From NCBI RefSeq assembly GCF_008253865.1, contig NZ_CP042331.1:2108001-2172000 (forward strand): a stretch of 64,000 nucleotides of DNA. The letters run 5' to 3'. A program made the translations under genes and the position numbers. Of this stretch, positions 1 through 7,299 are shown in pieces. Source of the stretch: Bosea sp. F3-2 (GTDB taxonomy: Bacteria; Pseudomonadota; Alphaproteobacteria; Rhizobiales; Beijerinckiaceae). Each line of letters opens with the position of its first letter. The stretch's first letter is position 1. Below the pieces are notes generated by a model. It saw only the letters and a program-made list of their open reading frames with translations. It was not told the DNA's origin and ran no database searches.

Positions 1-460
1 CCTTCTCCGCCGGGCTCGGCGAGACGTGGAAGTCGTGATTGAAGTCGCTGCCGGCCGAGGACACCCAGGGGAACTCCCAGCCCATCCGACGCCGGAACGG
101 CTGGAACTCGGCATAGGGCGCCCGCGAGACGGCGACCAGGCTGACGTCGTGATGCTTCAGATGCTGGTTCGCGCCGTCGAAATGATCGGCGAGGAAGGAG
201 CAGCCCGGGCAGCCTTCCTTGGCGCCAGGCCCGAACATGAAGTGATAGACGAGGAGCTGGCTCTTGCCGGCGAACAGATCAGCCAGGGACAGCCGCCCAT
301 TCGGGCCGGCGAAGACATAGTCCTTGTCGATCCTGACCCAGGGCAGCGCGCGCCGCTCTGCCGAGAGCGCATCGCGCTGTCGGGTGAACTCCTTTTCATG
401 GGCGAGATGGGCCTTGCGGGCCGCAAGCCATTCTTCACGGGATACGATCCTGTGTTCCAT
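1..460 (-). CDS. DUF899 family (thioredoxin-like) protein, partial at the window edge
   Basis: The reading frame opens at an ATG (complement of 458-460) and runs off the left edge, so only the N-terminal 153 residues are visible. It starts MEHRIVSREEWLAARK and contains the thioredoxin-like stretch YHFMFGPGAKEGCPGC. That stretch is followed by SFLADHFDGANQHL and later by RMGWEFPWVSS, all typical of the DUF899 family. These proteins have a thioredoxin fold; their reaction is not established. The gene is followed upstream by an AHSA1-type gene and an ArsR gene on the same strand, a frequent neighbourhood in Hyphomicrobiales. Family assignment is firm; function is unknown. Confidence 0.85.
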   Translation of the reverse strand, partial: MEHRIVSREEWLAARKAHLAHEKEFTRQRDALSAERRALPWVRIDKDYVFAGPNGRLSLADLFAGKSQLLVYHFMFGPGAKEGCPGCSFLADHFDGANQHLKHHDVSLVAVSRAPYAEFQPFRRRMGWEFPWVSSAGSDFNHDFHVSPSPAEK

Positions 461-542
461 CCTCTCCGCTCCTGTGTTTCCGCCGGCCCGTGCCGGCGGC
501 GTTTTCCTGCGCTGCCGGACGGGGCAGCGTCTTGCTTCGCCT

Positions 543-977
543 TCAGGCGAAGTAAGCCTCGAGCTTCTCCATGGTTCCGGTCCAGCCATGGGTATGGCCG
601 CGAACGGCCGCATCGTCGAACAGCTTCTCGTGCAGCAGGGTCAGGATCGTGCCCTCCCCATCCGGCTTCAATGTGACGGTGACGCGTGAAACACGCTCCG
701 GCGTCGTCACCCAGGACCAGCTGAAGACGAGGCGCTCGTTCTCGACGACATCGAGGTAACGCCCGGACACCTCGTGGCGCTCGCCAGTGTTCTCGATCAT
801 CACGACGCGGTAGGCGCCGTCGACACGCGGGTCGATTTCGGCCTCCTGCGCCACGACGTTCTCCGGCCCGAACCAGCGCACGAGCAGCTCCGGATCGGTC
901 CAGGCCCTGTAGACCTCCGCCGGCGACGCGTTGAGGCGGCGCTTCATGGTGAGGCTCGGTGTCACCTGTTGATGCAT
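543..977 (-). CDS. SRPBCC / AHSA1-type (activator of Hsp90 ATPase homologue) domain protein
   Basis: A 144-residue protein of normal length for the AHSA1/START-like family. It begins MHQQVTPSLTMKRRLNASP. It has the family motif of a Trp-Thr-Asp-Pro turn (AWTDPELLVRWFGPE), a central VDGAYRVV strand and a C-terminal helix GHTHGWTGTMEKLEAYFA. Such proteins form a helix-grip hydrophobic pocket; many small bacterial ones have no known ligand. It sits downstream of an ArsR gene on the same strand, with a RIME-like repeat between them. The ArsR-AHSA1 pairing is common and suggests the regulator controls it. The substrate is unknown. Confidence 0.85.
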   Translation of the reverse strand: MHQQVTPSLTMKRRLNASPAEVYRAWTDPELLVRWFGPENVVAQEAEIDPRVDGAYRVVMIENTGERHEVSGRYLDVVENERLVFSWSWVTTPERVSRVTVTLKPDGEGTILTLLHEKLFDDAAVRGHTHGWTGTMEKLEAYFA

Positions 978-993
978 GCGCCTGCTTCCTCCT

Positions 994-1200
994 TTAGATC
1001 GCTTCCGCGCTTCTGCGAACCGCGAAACGATCTAACTCCTTGTTTGATCGCATTTTCTTCACGCGAACCGGCATCCACTTCGCTCGAAAATGCTCTAGAT
1101 CGCCGCGCGTCCTTTCGGACGCGAAGTGGTGATCTATCCCATTGTTTGAGCATCGGATTTGCCCGAAAAGTGGTTTCCACTTTTCGGGCCGATGCTCTAG
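994..1200. repeat. RIME-like intergenic mosaic repeat with strong palindromes
   Basis: The gap between the AHSA1 and ArsR genes is filled by stem-loop sequence. TTAGATCG (994-1001) pairs with CGATCTAA (1028-1035). A perfect 13-bp stem GCCCGAAAAGTGG (1161-1173) with a 3-base loop pairs with 1177-1189 and ends in GATGCTCTAG. Parts of the same vocabulary (AGAGCATCGG, CCCGAAAAGTGG) recur at 48611-48718. From memory this matches the RIME class of repeats described in Rhizobium. Confidence 0.7.
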
Positions 1201-1541
1201 CCCTCGCCCCTGCGCCGCGCTTCGAGCAGCGCCTCCAGCGCATCGAGCCTCTGGGTCCAGAAGCGCTGATAATGCGCCAGCCAACCCATCGCTTCCTCCA
1301 TCGGCTCGGCGTTGAGACGACAGGACACGGTGCGTCCCGTCTTCGTCCGCGTGACCAGCCCAGCGTCCGACAGGACGTCGAGATGCTTCATGATCGCCGG
1401 CAGCGAGACCGGAAACGGCTTCGCCAACTCGCTGACGGAAAGCCCGTCCTCCTGCTCCAGCCGCGCCAGCATGGCCCTCCGCGTCGGATCCGCCAATGCG
1501 GAGAACGTCCTGTCGAGCTGCGCTTCTTGAAACTTAACCAT
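1197..1541 (-). CDS. ArsR-family HTH transcriptional regulator
   Basis: A 114-residue winged-helix protein. It starts MVKFQEAQLDRTFSALADPTRR, the usual ArsR opening. The recognition helix region is LSVSELAKPFPVSLPAIMKHLDVLSDAGLV (about 33-62) and the wing is TRTKTGRTVSCRLN. The C-terminus WLAHYQRFWTQRLDALEALL matches the subgroup often encoded beside AHSA1 proteins. No metal-binding cysteine motif is visible, so this is probably not an arsenic sensor. The stop overlaps the end of a repeat. The start codon lies inside a perfect inverted repeat, which suggests autoregulation and possibly a leaderless transcript. Confidence 0.9.
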   Translation of the reverse strand: MVKFQEAQLDRTFSALADPTRRAMLARLEQEDGLSVSELAKPFPVSLPAIMKHLDVLSDAGLVTRTKTGRTVSCRLNAEPMEEAMGWLAHYQRFWTQRLDALEALLEARRRGEG

Positions 1542-1547
1542 TAAGTT
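1531..1547. promoter_or_regulatory. Probable ArsR operator spanning the start codon
   Basis: AACTTAA (1531-1537), CCA, TTAAGTT (1541-1547) is a perfect 7-bp inverted repeat covering the ATG of the ArsR gene (complement of 1539-1541). No Shine-Dalgarno sequence is visible upstream. Binding here would block initiation of transcription or translation. Inferred from position only. Confidence 0.5.
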
Positions 1548-2042
1548 AAGTTTAGGAGCAAGCCACGCACTCGGTCAAGCCCTGTTCATTCGAAGGCGAC
1601 GGGAGAAGATGTAGGGAAAGGCGAAGTTTGCCGCAGTTGCACTTAGCGACCGCAAAACGAGCATAATGGTCGCGTTTGGGTGTCATTCTCGTTTGCTCAG
1701 CTCAATCCTAAGCTAGGCGCAGGCTGAGACTTGAATATGGTCCAAAGCGCGAAGCCAGCAGTCTCCTAGAACGTCTGGGTACGCGAGCGCTGTTCATCCT
1801 CAAATCATATGTGGGATACTGCGCGGTGCGAGGAGCGCCAGGCGTGGATTTTATGACAACGCCGGTTCAGAAGCCCAGCGAGCCTCCAGAGGAGTGACGC
1901 GTTGTCGGCGCCCCCTATGGCTTACAGAAGCACGCATGCTCCATTTCGAGCTTTTCCGGAGGAGGCGGTGAGACTGGTCAAGCCCGACCTCGCCTTCCCT
2001 CGGTTTAAGTGGGCAAATGTTGGCGTCTGGCCTAACGACCTC
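1542..2042. other. Intergenic stretch with no recognised gene
   Basis: No reading frame here looks like a real protein. A 6-bp inverted repeat GCGACC (1646-1651) / GGTCGC (1668-1673) is visible. The stretch separates the housekeeping-like genes on the left from the long catabolic region on the right, so it may mark a boundary, but no att site, tRNA or direct repeat was found. Confidence 0.4.
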
Positions 2043-3467
2043 TTAGATTTGCCTGTCCGCAGCGATAATCGACCCATTGTTCATAAGAAAACGTGGGTCA
2101 ACTGCGCGCTTAACGGCATTCATAAGCTGGAGTTTTTGCCCGTCCGCGTAATTGTTCAACAAATGCCGCTTGAAGCGCCCTACGCCATGCTCTGCACTAA
2201 AAGTGCCACCATGCTTCAACGCGAGATCAAATAATGCTGGCGAAAGTTCATTCTCGATCTTTGCTGAAAAGCTCAACCGGTCCAACCCTTTTGGCACCAG
2301 CACATTGAAATGGATGTTTCCATCTCCGACATGCCCATACATCGATAGTTCGAGAGCCTGGTCATACCTGCGGACTAATTCGATGGCCTCGCGACGAAAG
2401 TTATCTGCAGATGATAGCGGCGTTGCAATGTCGTGTTTGACGGATCCGCCGGCAGATTTCTCATTCTCGGGAAGGTGTTCTCTCCTGCGCCACATCTCGT
2501 CGCGTTGGCGCCCGCCGTTGGCAACGAGTGCATCGTCGACCCACCCTTCCTCGATAAACCGCTCCAAAACGCCAGTGAGCACATCTTCGAGTGGGATTTT
2601 GCTGCTAGAGGAGGATAGTTCCAAGAGGACAGCCCCACCGGCGCCCCCCGAAAGCGCTCCGACGCTTGATGCGGGCGCTAACGCCAGCGATCGGTTCGAT
2701 ATGAACTCGAAAGAACTGATAAGATCAGCGCTTTCTCGGCGCGCAATCGCAATCATCTCGCTTAGCGGAGCATCCGGAGCCAGCTTGACCCAAGCGGTCG
2801 CGTAAGTTTGAACAGCGGGATACAATCGAAGGACCGCACCGGTAATTATGCCCAAAGAACCCTCGCTGCCGATGAACAGCTGCTTTATATCATAGCCGGT
2901 ATTGTTCTTCCGCAAAGCCAGCATATCATTGAAAATCGTACCATCGGGAAGAACTACCTCCAGACCAAGGGTCAATTCTCGCGCCATACCATAGCGCAGG
3001 ACAGAAATTCCGCCGGCATTAGTTGCTAGGTTTCCGCCAATGGTACACGAACCTTGCGATCCCAGCGATAAGCCAAACGCAAGCCCCTCGCGCGCTGCAG
3101 CGTCATGTACAGCCTGAAGTGTTATTCCGGCATCCACCGAGATGGTCGAGCCAATGCGATCCAGAGACCTGACAGCAGTCATCCGTTCAAGGCTAACGAT
3201 GGCTTGAGTCGCAGAATCATCAGGTGTGGCGCCTCCACAGTAGCCTGTGTTGCCGCCCTGAGGCACCAGTTCAACGCCAAGCTGGTGGGCAATCTTGGTG
3301 ATCGTAGCCACCTCCTCAGTTGTTTTTGGTCGCAAAACTGCTCGCGACCGCCCGGTCATCAGGGCACGCTGATCGGTTTCATACCGCGCTCGAAGAGATG
3401 GGTCGGTGAGAATAGCTGACGGCTCCAACGACGTACGAAGCGCATTGATGAAGGGGTCGATGGACAT
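2043..3467 (-). CDS. FAD-binding oxidoreductase, GlcD / D-2-hydroxyacid dehydrogenase type
   Basis: A 474-residue flavoprotein, normal for the family, starting MSIDPFINALRTSL; a longer in-frame extension is not protein-like. The N-terminal PCMH-type FAD domain carries the pyrophosphate-binding loop VPQGGNTGYCGG and later GSQGSCTIGGNLATNAGG and FIGSEGSLGIIT. The C-terminal domain has the conserved HVGDGNIHFNVLVPKG and GTFSAEHGVGRFKR, expected in glycolate oxidase GlcD and D-2-hydroxyglutarate dehydrogenases. It probably oxidises a 2-hydroxy acid to a 2-oxo acid. It is the last gene of the minus-strand operon headed by the Liv importer. The exact substrate cannot be told. Confidence 0.88.
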   Translation of the reverse strand: MSIDPFINALRTSLEPSAILTDPSLRARYETDQRALMTGRSRAVLRPKTTEEVATITKIAHQLGVELVPQGGNTGYCGGATPDDSATQAIVSLERMTAVRSLDRIGSTISVDAGITLQAVHDAAAREGLAFGLSLGSQGSCTIGGNLATNAGGISVLRYGMARELTLGLEVVLPDGTIFNDMLALRKNNTGYDIKQLFIGSEGSLGIITGAVLRLYPAVQTYATAWVKLAPDAPLSEMIAIARRESADLISSFEFISNRSLALAPASSVGALSGGAGGAVLLELSSSSSKIPLEDVLTGVLERFIEEGWVDDALVANGGRQRDEMWRRREHLPENEKSAGGSVKHDIATPLSSADNFRREAIELVRRYDQALELSMYGHVGDGNIHFNVLVPKGLDRLSFSAKIENELSPALFDLALKHGGTFSAEHGVGRFKRHLLNNYADGQKLQLMNAVKRAVDPRFLMNNGSIIAADRQI

Positions 3468-3538
3468 GCTGTGTCTCACGGGTGTCCGAGTTTTTGACGA
3501 GGATCGATCGAATGCGTGCCTGCGCTTAAGACAAGCCC

Positions 3539-4204
3539 CTACGCCGCAACCTTGGCGAGGCTCGGCGCGACGGCGAAGGAAGCCGCCGTCTTGGCCTTGA
3601 CCTCGTCGAGGGTGACGCCGGGCGCAAGCTCGATCAGGGTCAGGCCACCGCCATTCGCCTTGTCGCAGGACATGACGCACAGATCGGTGATGATCAGGTC
3701 GACGACGCCGGCGCCGGTCAGCGGCAGCGAGCAGCGCTCCAGCACCTTGGATTCGCCAGCCTTGTTGGCGTGATCCATCACGACGATGACCTTCTTGACG
3801 CCGGCGACGAGATCCATCGCGCCGCCCATGCCCTTCACCATCTTGCCCGGGATGGTCCAGTTGGCGATGTCGCCATTCGCGGCCACTTCCATGGCGCCGA
3901 GGATGGTCAGGTCGATATGGCCGCCGCGGATCATCGCGAAGCTATCAGCCGAGGAGAAGAAGCTGGAGCTCGGCAGTGCCGTGATCGTCTGCTTGCCGGC
4001 ATTGATCAGGTCGGGATCGGCCTCGCCCTCATAGGGAAAGGGGCCGATGCCGAGCAGGCCGTTTTCCGACTGCAGCGTCACGTCGACGCCGTCTGGAATG
4101 TAGTTTGCCACCAGCGTCGGAATGCCGATGCCGAGATTGACGTAGAAGCCGTCCTGCAGCTCCTTGGCCGCGCGGGCGGCGACCTCTTCGCGGGTCCAGG
4201 CCAT
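3539..4204 (-). CDS. 3-oxoacid CoA-transferase subunit B
   Basis: A 221-residue beta subunit of a family I CoA-transferase (SCOT, PcaJ, AtoA type). It begins MAWTREEVAARAAKELQDGFYVNLGIGIPTLV. The catalytic glutamate lies in the invariant SENGLLGIGP motif (about residue 46). GGHIDLTILGAMEV and MGGAMDLV are further family signatures. Its ATG overlaps the TGA of subunit A by one base, so the two are translationally coupled. Together they move CoA from succinyl-CoA to acetoacetate or a similar 3-oxo acid. The neighbouring BKACE produces acetoacetate, which makes acetoacetate the likely acceptor here. Confidence 0.92.
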   Translation of the reverse strand: MAWTREEVAARAAKELQDGFYVNLGIGIPTLVANYIPDGVDVTLQSENGLLGIGPFPYEGEADPDLINAGKQTITALPSSSFFSSADSFAMIRGGHIDLTILGAMEVAANGDIANWTIPGKMVKGMGGAMDLVAGVKKVIVVMDHANKAGESKVLERCSLPLTGAGVVDLIITDLCVMSCDKANGGGLTLIELAPGVTLDEVKAKTAASFAVAPSLAKVAA

Positions 4205-4911
4205 CAGGCTGCCTCCCTCTTGCGCTCGGTCAGCTTCTCGATGCGCTTCTCGTTGATCGTGCTCTTGATGATGCGGTCGACATAGATGCCGGGGGTGTGG
4301 ATCGCCTCGGGATCGAGCGATCCGACCGGCACGATCTCCTCGACCTCGGCCACTGTCACCTTGCCGGCGGTCGCCATGTTGGGGTTGAAGTTCCGCGCCG
4401 TGCGCCGGTAGACGAGGTTGCCGGCGGTGTCGGCCTTCCAGGCCTTGACGATGGCGAGGTCGGCGCGCAGCCAGGTCTCGCGGACATAAAGCCCGCCCTC
4501 GAACTCCTCGACCGGCTTGCCCTCGGCGACGACAGTGCCGACGCCGGTCCTGGTGTAGAAGGCCGGGATGCCGGCGCCGCCAGCGCGGATGCGCTCGGCC
4601 AGCGTGCCCTGCGGGTTGAGCTCGAGCTCCAATTCGCCGGCCAGGTACTGCTGCTCGAACAGCTTGTTCTCGCCGACATAGGAGGCGATCATCTTCTTGA
4701 TCTGCCGGGTCTGCAGCAGCATCCACAGGCCGAAGCCGTCGGCGCCGGCATTGTTCGAGATCACCGTCAGGTTCTTCACGCCGGAATCGCGGATCTGCGG
4801 AATCAGGCTCTCCGGATTGCCGGACAGGCCAAAGCCGCCGGACATGATCGTCATCCCGTCGAAAAGCAGCCCCTCCAGCGCAGCCGCAGGGCTGTCGTAG
4901 TTCTTACCCAC
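4204..4911 (-). CDS. 3-oxoacid CoA-transferase subunit A
   Basis: The alpha subunit partner of the preceding gene, with FDGMTIMSGGFGLSGNPE near the N-terminus, then ISNNAGADGFGLWMLL and GTLAERIRAGGAGIPAFYTRTGVGT, all standard for ScoA/PcaI. I chose the GTG start at 4911 (protein VGKNYDSPAAALEG), which has AGGGGAAG just upstream. An ATG at 4932 would add seven residues and overlap the upstream BKACE stop. The alpha-beta pair forms the active transferase. It lies in the operon with the BKACE and the aminotransferase, consistent with activating the acetoacetate released by the former. Confidence 0.92.
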   Translation of the reverse strand: MGKNYDSPAAALEGLLFDGMTIMSGGFGLSGNPESLIPQIRDSGVKNLTVISNNAGADGFGLWMLLQTRQIKKMIASYVGENKLFEQQYLAGELELELNPQGTLAERIRAGGAGIPAFYTRTGVGTVVAEGKPVEEFEGGLYVRETWLRADLAIVKAWKADTAGNLVYRRTARNFNPNMATAGKVTVAEVEEIVPVGSLDPEAIHTPGIYVDRIIKSTINEKRIEKLTERKREAA

Positions 4912-4921
4912 GTCGCTTCCC

Positions 4922-5824
4922 CTACCGGCCAATCTGGAGGATGTCCCTCGCCTCTTCAGAAGACGCTAGACGGGCTCCTAGAGACTCAACGATCTGCCGC
5001 GCCTTACGAACCAGCTGAGCATTGCTCTCAGCCAATACCCCCTTCGAAATGTAGATGTTGTCCTCGAGGCCTACTCGAACGTGGCCTCCGTGGAGAAGCG
5101 AGAGCGCAACGAAGGGAAAGGACATACGGCCGATTCCGAACGCCGCCCAAATTGACTCCGTCGGGAGCATCCGAACCATCGTCGCGAGAGCGTCCGGCGT
5201 CGCCGGAGCTCCGTATTTCACCCCCATAACCAATTGAACCAGCGGCTTTCTGTCCAAGGTGCCGTCAGCAATCAGGTCGTTCGCCAGCTGAATGTCGCCG
5301 GTATCGAACAATTCGAGTTCGGGCAGCACGCCGAACTTGCGAATCTCCGCTGCCATCGCCCTCACCGTGGGGGGAGTATTCATGACGATCGATCCGAAAG
5401 AGAACATCGTATTGAGATCGAGCGTGCAGATCTCCGGACGGATCGCCCCAACATGCTCCACGCGTTTTTCCGGCGTGGTCAGGGTCGTGCCCGGGCCCGC
5501 GACGCGGATGTCTTCGCTCGAAGGGGTGAACCGGCTTCCAGGGCCGGTCGTCAGATTAATGATCAGCCGGGGTGAAGCTTCGCGAATACGATTAACGACG
5601 TCCTGGTACAGCCCGATATCCATCGATGGCGCCCCGGTCTCGGGATTCCGAACATGAATATGGACTACTGCAGCCCCCGCCTCCCCCGCTTCAATACAAG
5701 CGTCTGCGATCTGCTGTGGAGTGATCGGGAGCCCTGGATGCTGGTCAGGCCGGGTGAGATTTCCTGTAACAGCACAGGTTAGGATTGTTGCGTTCTTTCC
5801 AAGACCAATCACGGTCGCCTCCAA
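4922..5824 (-). CDS. BKACE (beta-keto acid cleavage enzyme, DUF849) family protein
   Basis: A 300-residue TIM-barrel enzyme of the family that includes 3-keto-5-aminohexanoate cleavage enzyme. The N-terminal strand TILTCAVTGN, the zinc-binding VVHIHVRNPETG (H55, H57) and the C-terminal LLHGGHVRVGLEDN are diagnostic. Family members condense a beta-keto acid with acetyl-CoA and split it into acetoacetate and a new acyl-CoA. Placing it directly upstream of a 3-oxoacid CoA-transferase and downstream of a beta-amino-acid-type aminotransferase makes biochemical sense: the aminotransferase would supply the beta-keto acid. The side chain it accepts is not readable from the sequence. Confidence 0.9.
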   Translation of the reverse strand: MEATVIGLGKNATILTCAVTGNLTRPDQHPGLPITPQQIADACIEAGEAGAAVVHIHVRNPETGAPSMDIGLYQDVVNRIREASPRLIINLTTGPGSRFTPSSEDIRVAGPGTTLTTPEKRVEHVGAIRPEICTLDLNTMFSFGSIVMNTPPTVRAMAAEIRKFGVLPELELFDTGDIQLANDLIADGTLDRKPLVQLVMGVKYGAPATPDALATMVRMLPTESIWAAFGIGRMSFPFVALSLLHGGHVRVGLEDNIYISKGVLAESNAQLVRKARQIVESLGARLASSEEARDILQIGR

Positions 5825-5860
5825 CTGGTAGCTGTAGCTCTTCGCGGTGAGAATCGCGGG

Positions 5861-7210
5861 CTAACGCGCGAAAAGATGCCCGTATCGCTGAATGAAACCG
5901 CGGATCGCCTCGGCGATGCCATCGACGTGCTCGTCCTCAATCAGTACCGACAACGACATCATCCCGCGCTGAGCGATCCAGAATCCCGACTGCACCATAT
6001 GGAGCCAAAGCAATTCACGAAGATCCGACGAGGACCTCTTGGCCTGCCAAGCGTCAGAAATCGGGCCGTCAACGAAATGGATATTCATGATCGAGCCGAG
6101 ACCGCTCGCGGTCATTCTGACGCGATGCTCAGCGGCGAGACCGTTGATGCGCTTTCTCAGTCGATCTCCGCGCTGATTGAGCTCCGCGCAAGCCCTGTCG
6201 TCGAACAGCTCGCTCAGCACTGCGACGCCACAGCTCATGGTAATGGAGTTATTGTTGAACGTTCCGGCATGCGACAGGCCGCCTTTCCGCCGCGGATCGA
6301 ACTGCTCCATGATCGCCTTTGCACCGCCGAAGGCGCCGAACGATACGCCACCAGCAAGGTATTTGCCGACCGTTGTCAGATCGGGATCGATGCCGTGGAC
6401 CGACTGAAGGCCACCGGGAGCGAGGCGCGAAGTTTGAACCTCGTCAAAGATTAGCAGCGCCCCGTCGCGGCGCGTCACGTCCCGCACAGCTTGCAAGAAT
6501 TGGGGTGTCGCGGGGACGCAACCCGCGCTTCCCATCATCGGTTCAATCAACGCACCCGCAACCTGCCCGGGATGTTCGGCGAAGTAGCGTTCGAGGGTGC
6601 CGACGTCGTTATAGGGTAGGATCTCGGTATCGTAAGGCGCGTTGCTGCTCAGCTTGTCGCCGGCAGGATAACGCAACACACTGCCGTGATAGGCGCCCTC
6701 AAAAACAACCAGCTTCGTTCTACCGGTGAATCCGACCGCGGCCGTGATGGCCATCATGTTGGCTTCGGTGCCGGAGTTTGTGAAGCGTACCAACTCGATC
6801 GATTTGAAGCGCTGGACTATCAAGCGGGCAAGCTCCGCCTCGTCGGTATTGTGCCCGCCAAGACTGAGACCGCGCTCGACGCCTCGTGCAATCGCCTTTC
6901 GAAGGACGGGATGCGAATGCCCGAACAGGCCGGCGGTATACTCTCCAAGGAAATCGACGTAGCGGTGTCCGTCTATATCCCACAAATAGGCGTTCTCGCC
7001 TTTGGCAATCGTCAATGGAAAAGGAGGAGTGTAGATCACGGTCCGGGTGTTGCCGCCCGGGAGTACCGTGGCGGCCATTTGGTTATGGTCGCGGCTCTTA
7101 GGGTTCGCTTCGGCGAAGGCTCTGCGGGCAGCCGACAGGGCCGCTTCCAAAGAATTGTCCCTGTAATTGCTGCTCGTTTCGGAGGCGCGGGATTTTGCGG
7201 AGTCGGACAT
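5861..7210 (-). CDS. Class III (GSA-like) aminotransferase, likely beta-amino acid aminotransferase
   Basis: A 449-residue PLP enzyme starting MSDSAKSRASETSS; an upstream in-frame extension is not protein-like. Visible marks: PGGNTRTV (R56), FTNSGTEANMM, the cofactor aspartate in FDEVQTSRLAP (about 256), and the Schiff-base lysine in TTVGKYLAGG (K283). From memory these segments closely resemble beta-phenylalanine aminotransferase of Variovorax paradoxus, including GGNTR, whose Arg is implicated in carboxylate binding, and EYTAG. That points to a 3-amino acid as amino donor, not to tetrapyrrole synthesis. The neighbouring BKACE would use the resulting beta-keto acid. Fold is certain; beta-amino acid preference is a good inference. 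Confidence 0.87.
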   Translation of the reverse strand: MSDSAKSRASETSSNYRDNSLEAALSAARRAFAEANPKSRDHNQMAATVLPGGNTRTVIYTPPFPLTIAKGENAYLWDIDGHRYVDFLGEYTAGLFGHSHPVLRKAIARGVERGLSLGGHNTDEAELARLIVQRFKSIELVRFTNSGTEANMMAITAAVGFTGRTKLVVFEGAYHGSVLRYPAGDKLSSNAPYDTEILPYNDVGTLERYFAEHPGQVAGALIEPMMGSAGCVPATPQFLQAVRDVTRRDGALLIFDEVQTSRLAPGGLQSVHGIDPDLTTVGKYLAGGVSFGAFGGAKAIMEQFDPRRKGGLSHAGTFNNNSITMSCGVAVLSELFDDRACAELNQRGDRLRKRINGLAAEHRVRMTASGLGSIMNIHFVDGPISDAWQAKRSSSDLRELLWLHMVQSGFWIAQRGMMSLSVLIEDEHVDGIAEAIRGFIQRYGHLFAR

Positions 7211-7299
7211 GGCTGCACCTTGCGTGTCGAATGTTGGTTGATTGCTGAGAGTAGGAGGGCGCCAGCGGCATCTTGGCCCTAAAGGGCGCTCCCCGCGCG

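Noticed and set aside
1902..2234. A 110-codon plus-strand frame in the gap and the 3' end of the FAD oxidase gene
   Set aside because: It overlaps the end of a well-supported gene on the other strand, has no recognisable motif and would need a TTG start.
5861..7210. Annotation as glutamate-1-semialdehyde 2,1-aminomutase (HemL)
   Set aside because: The similarity is to the fold. The GGNTR motif and the BKACE/CoA-transferase context fit a beta-amino acid aminotransferase better.
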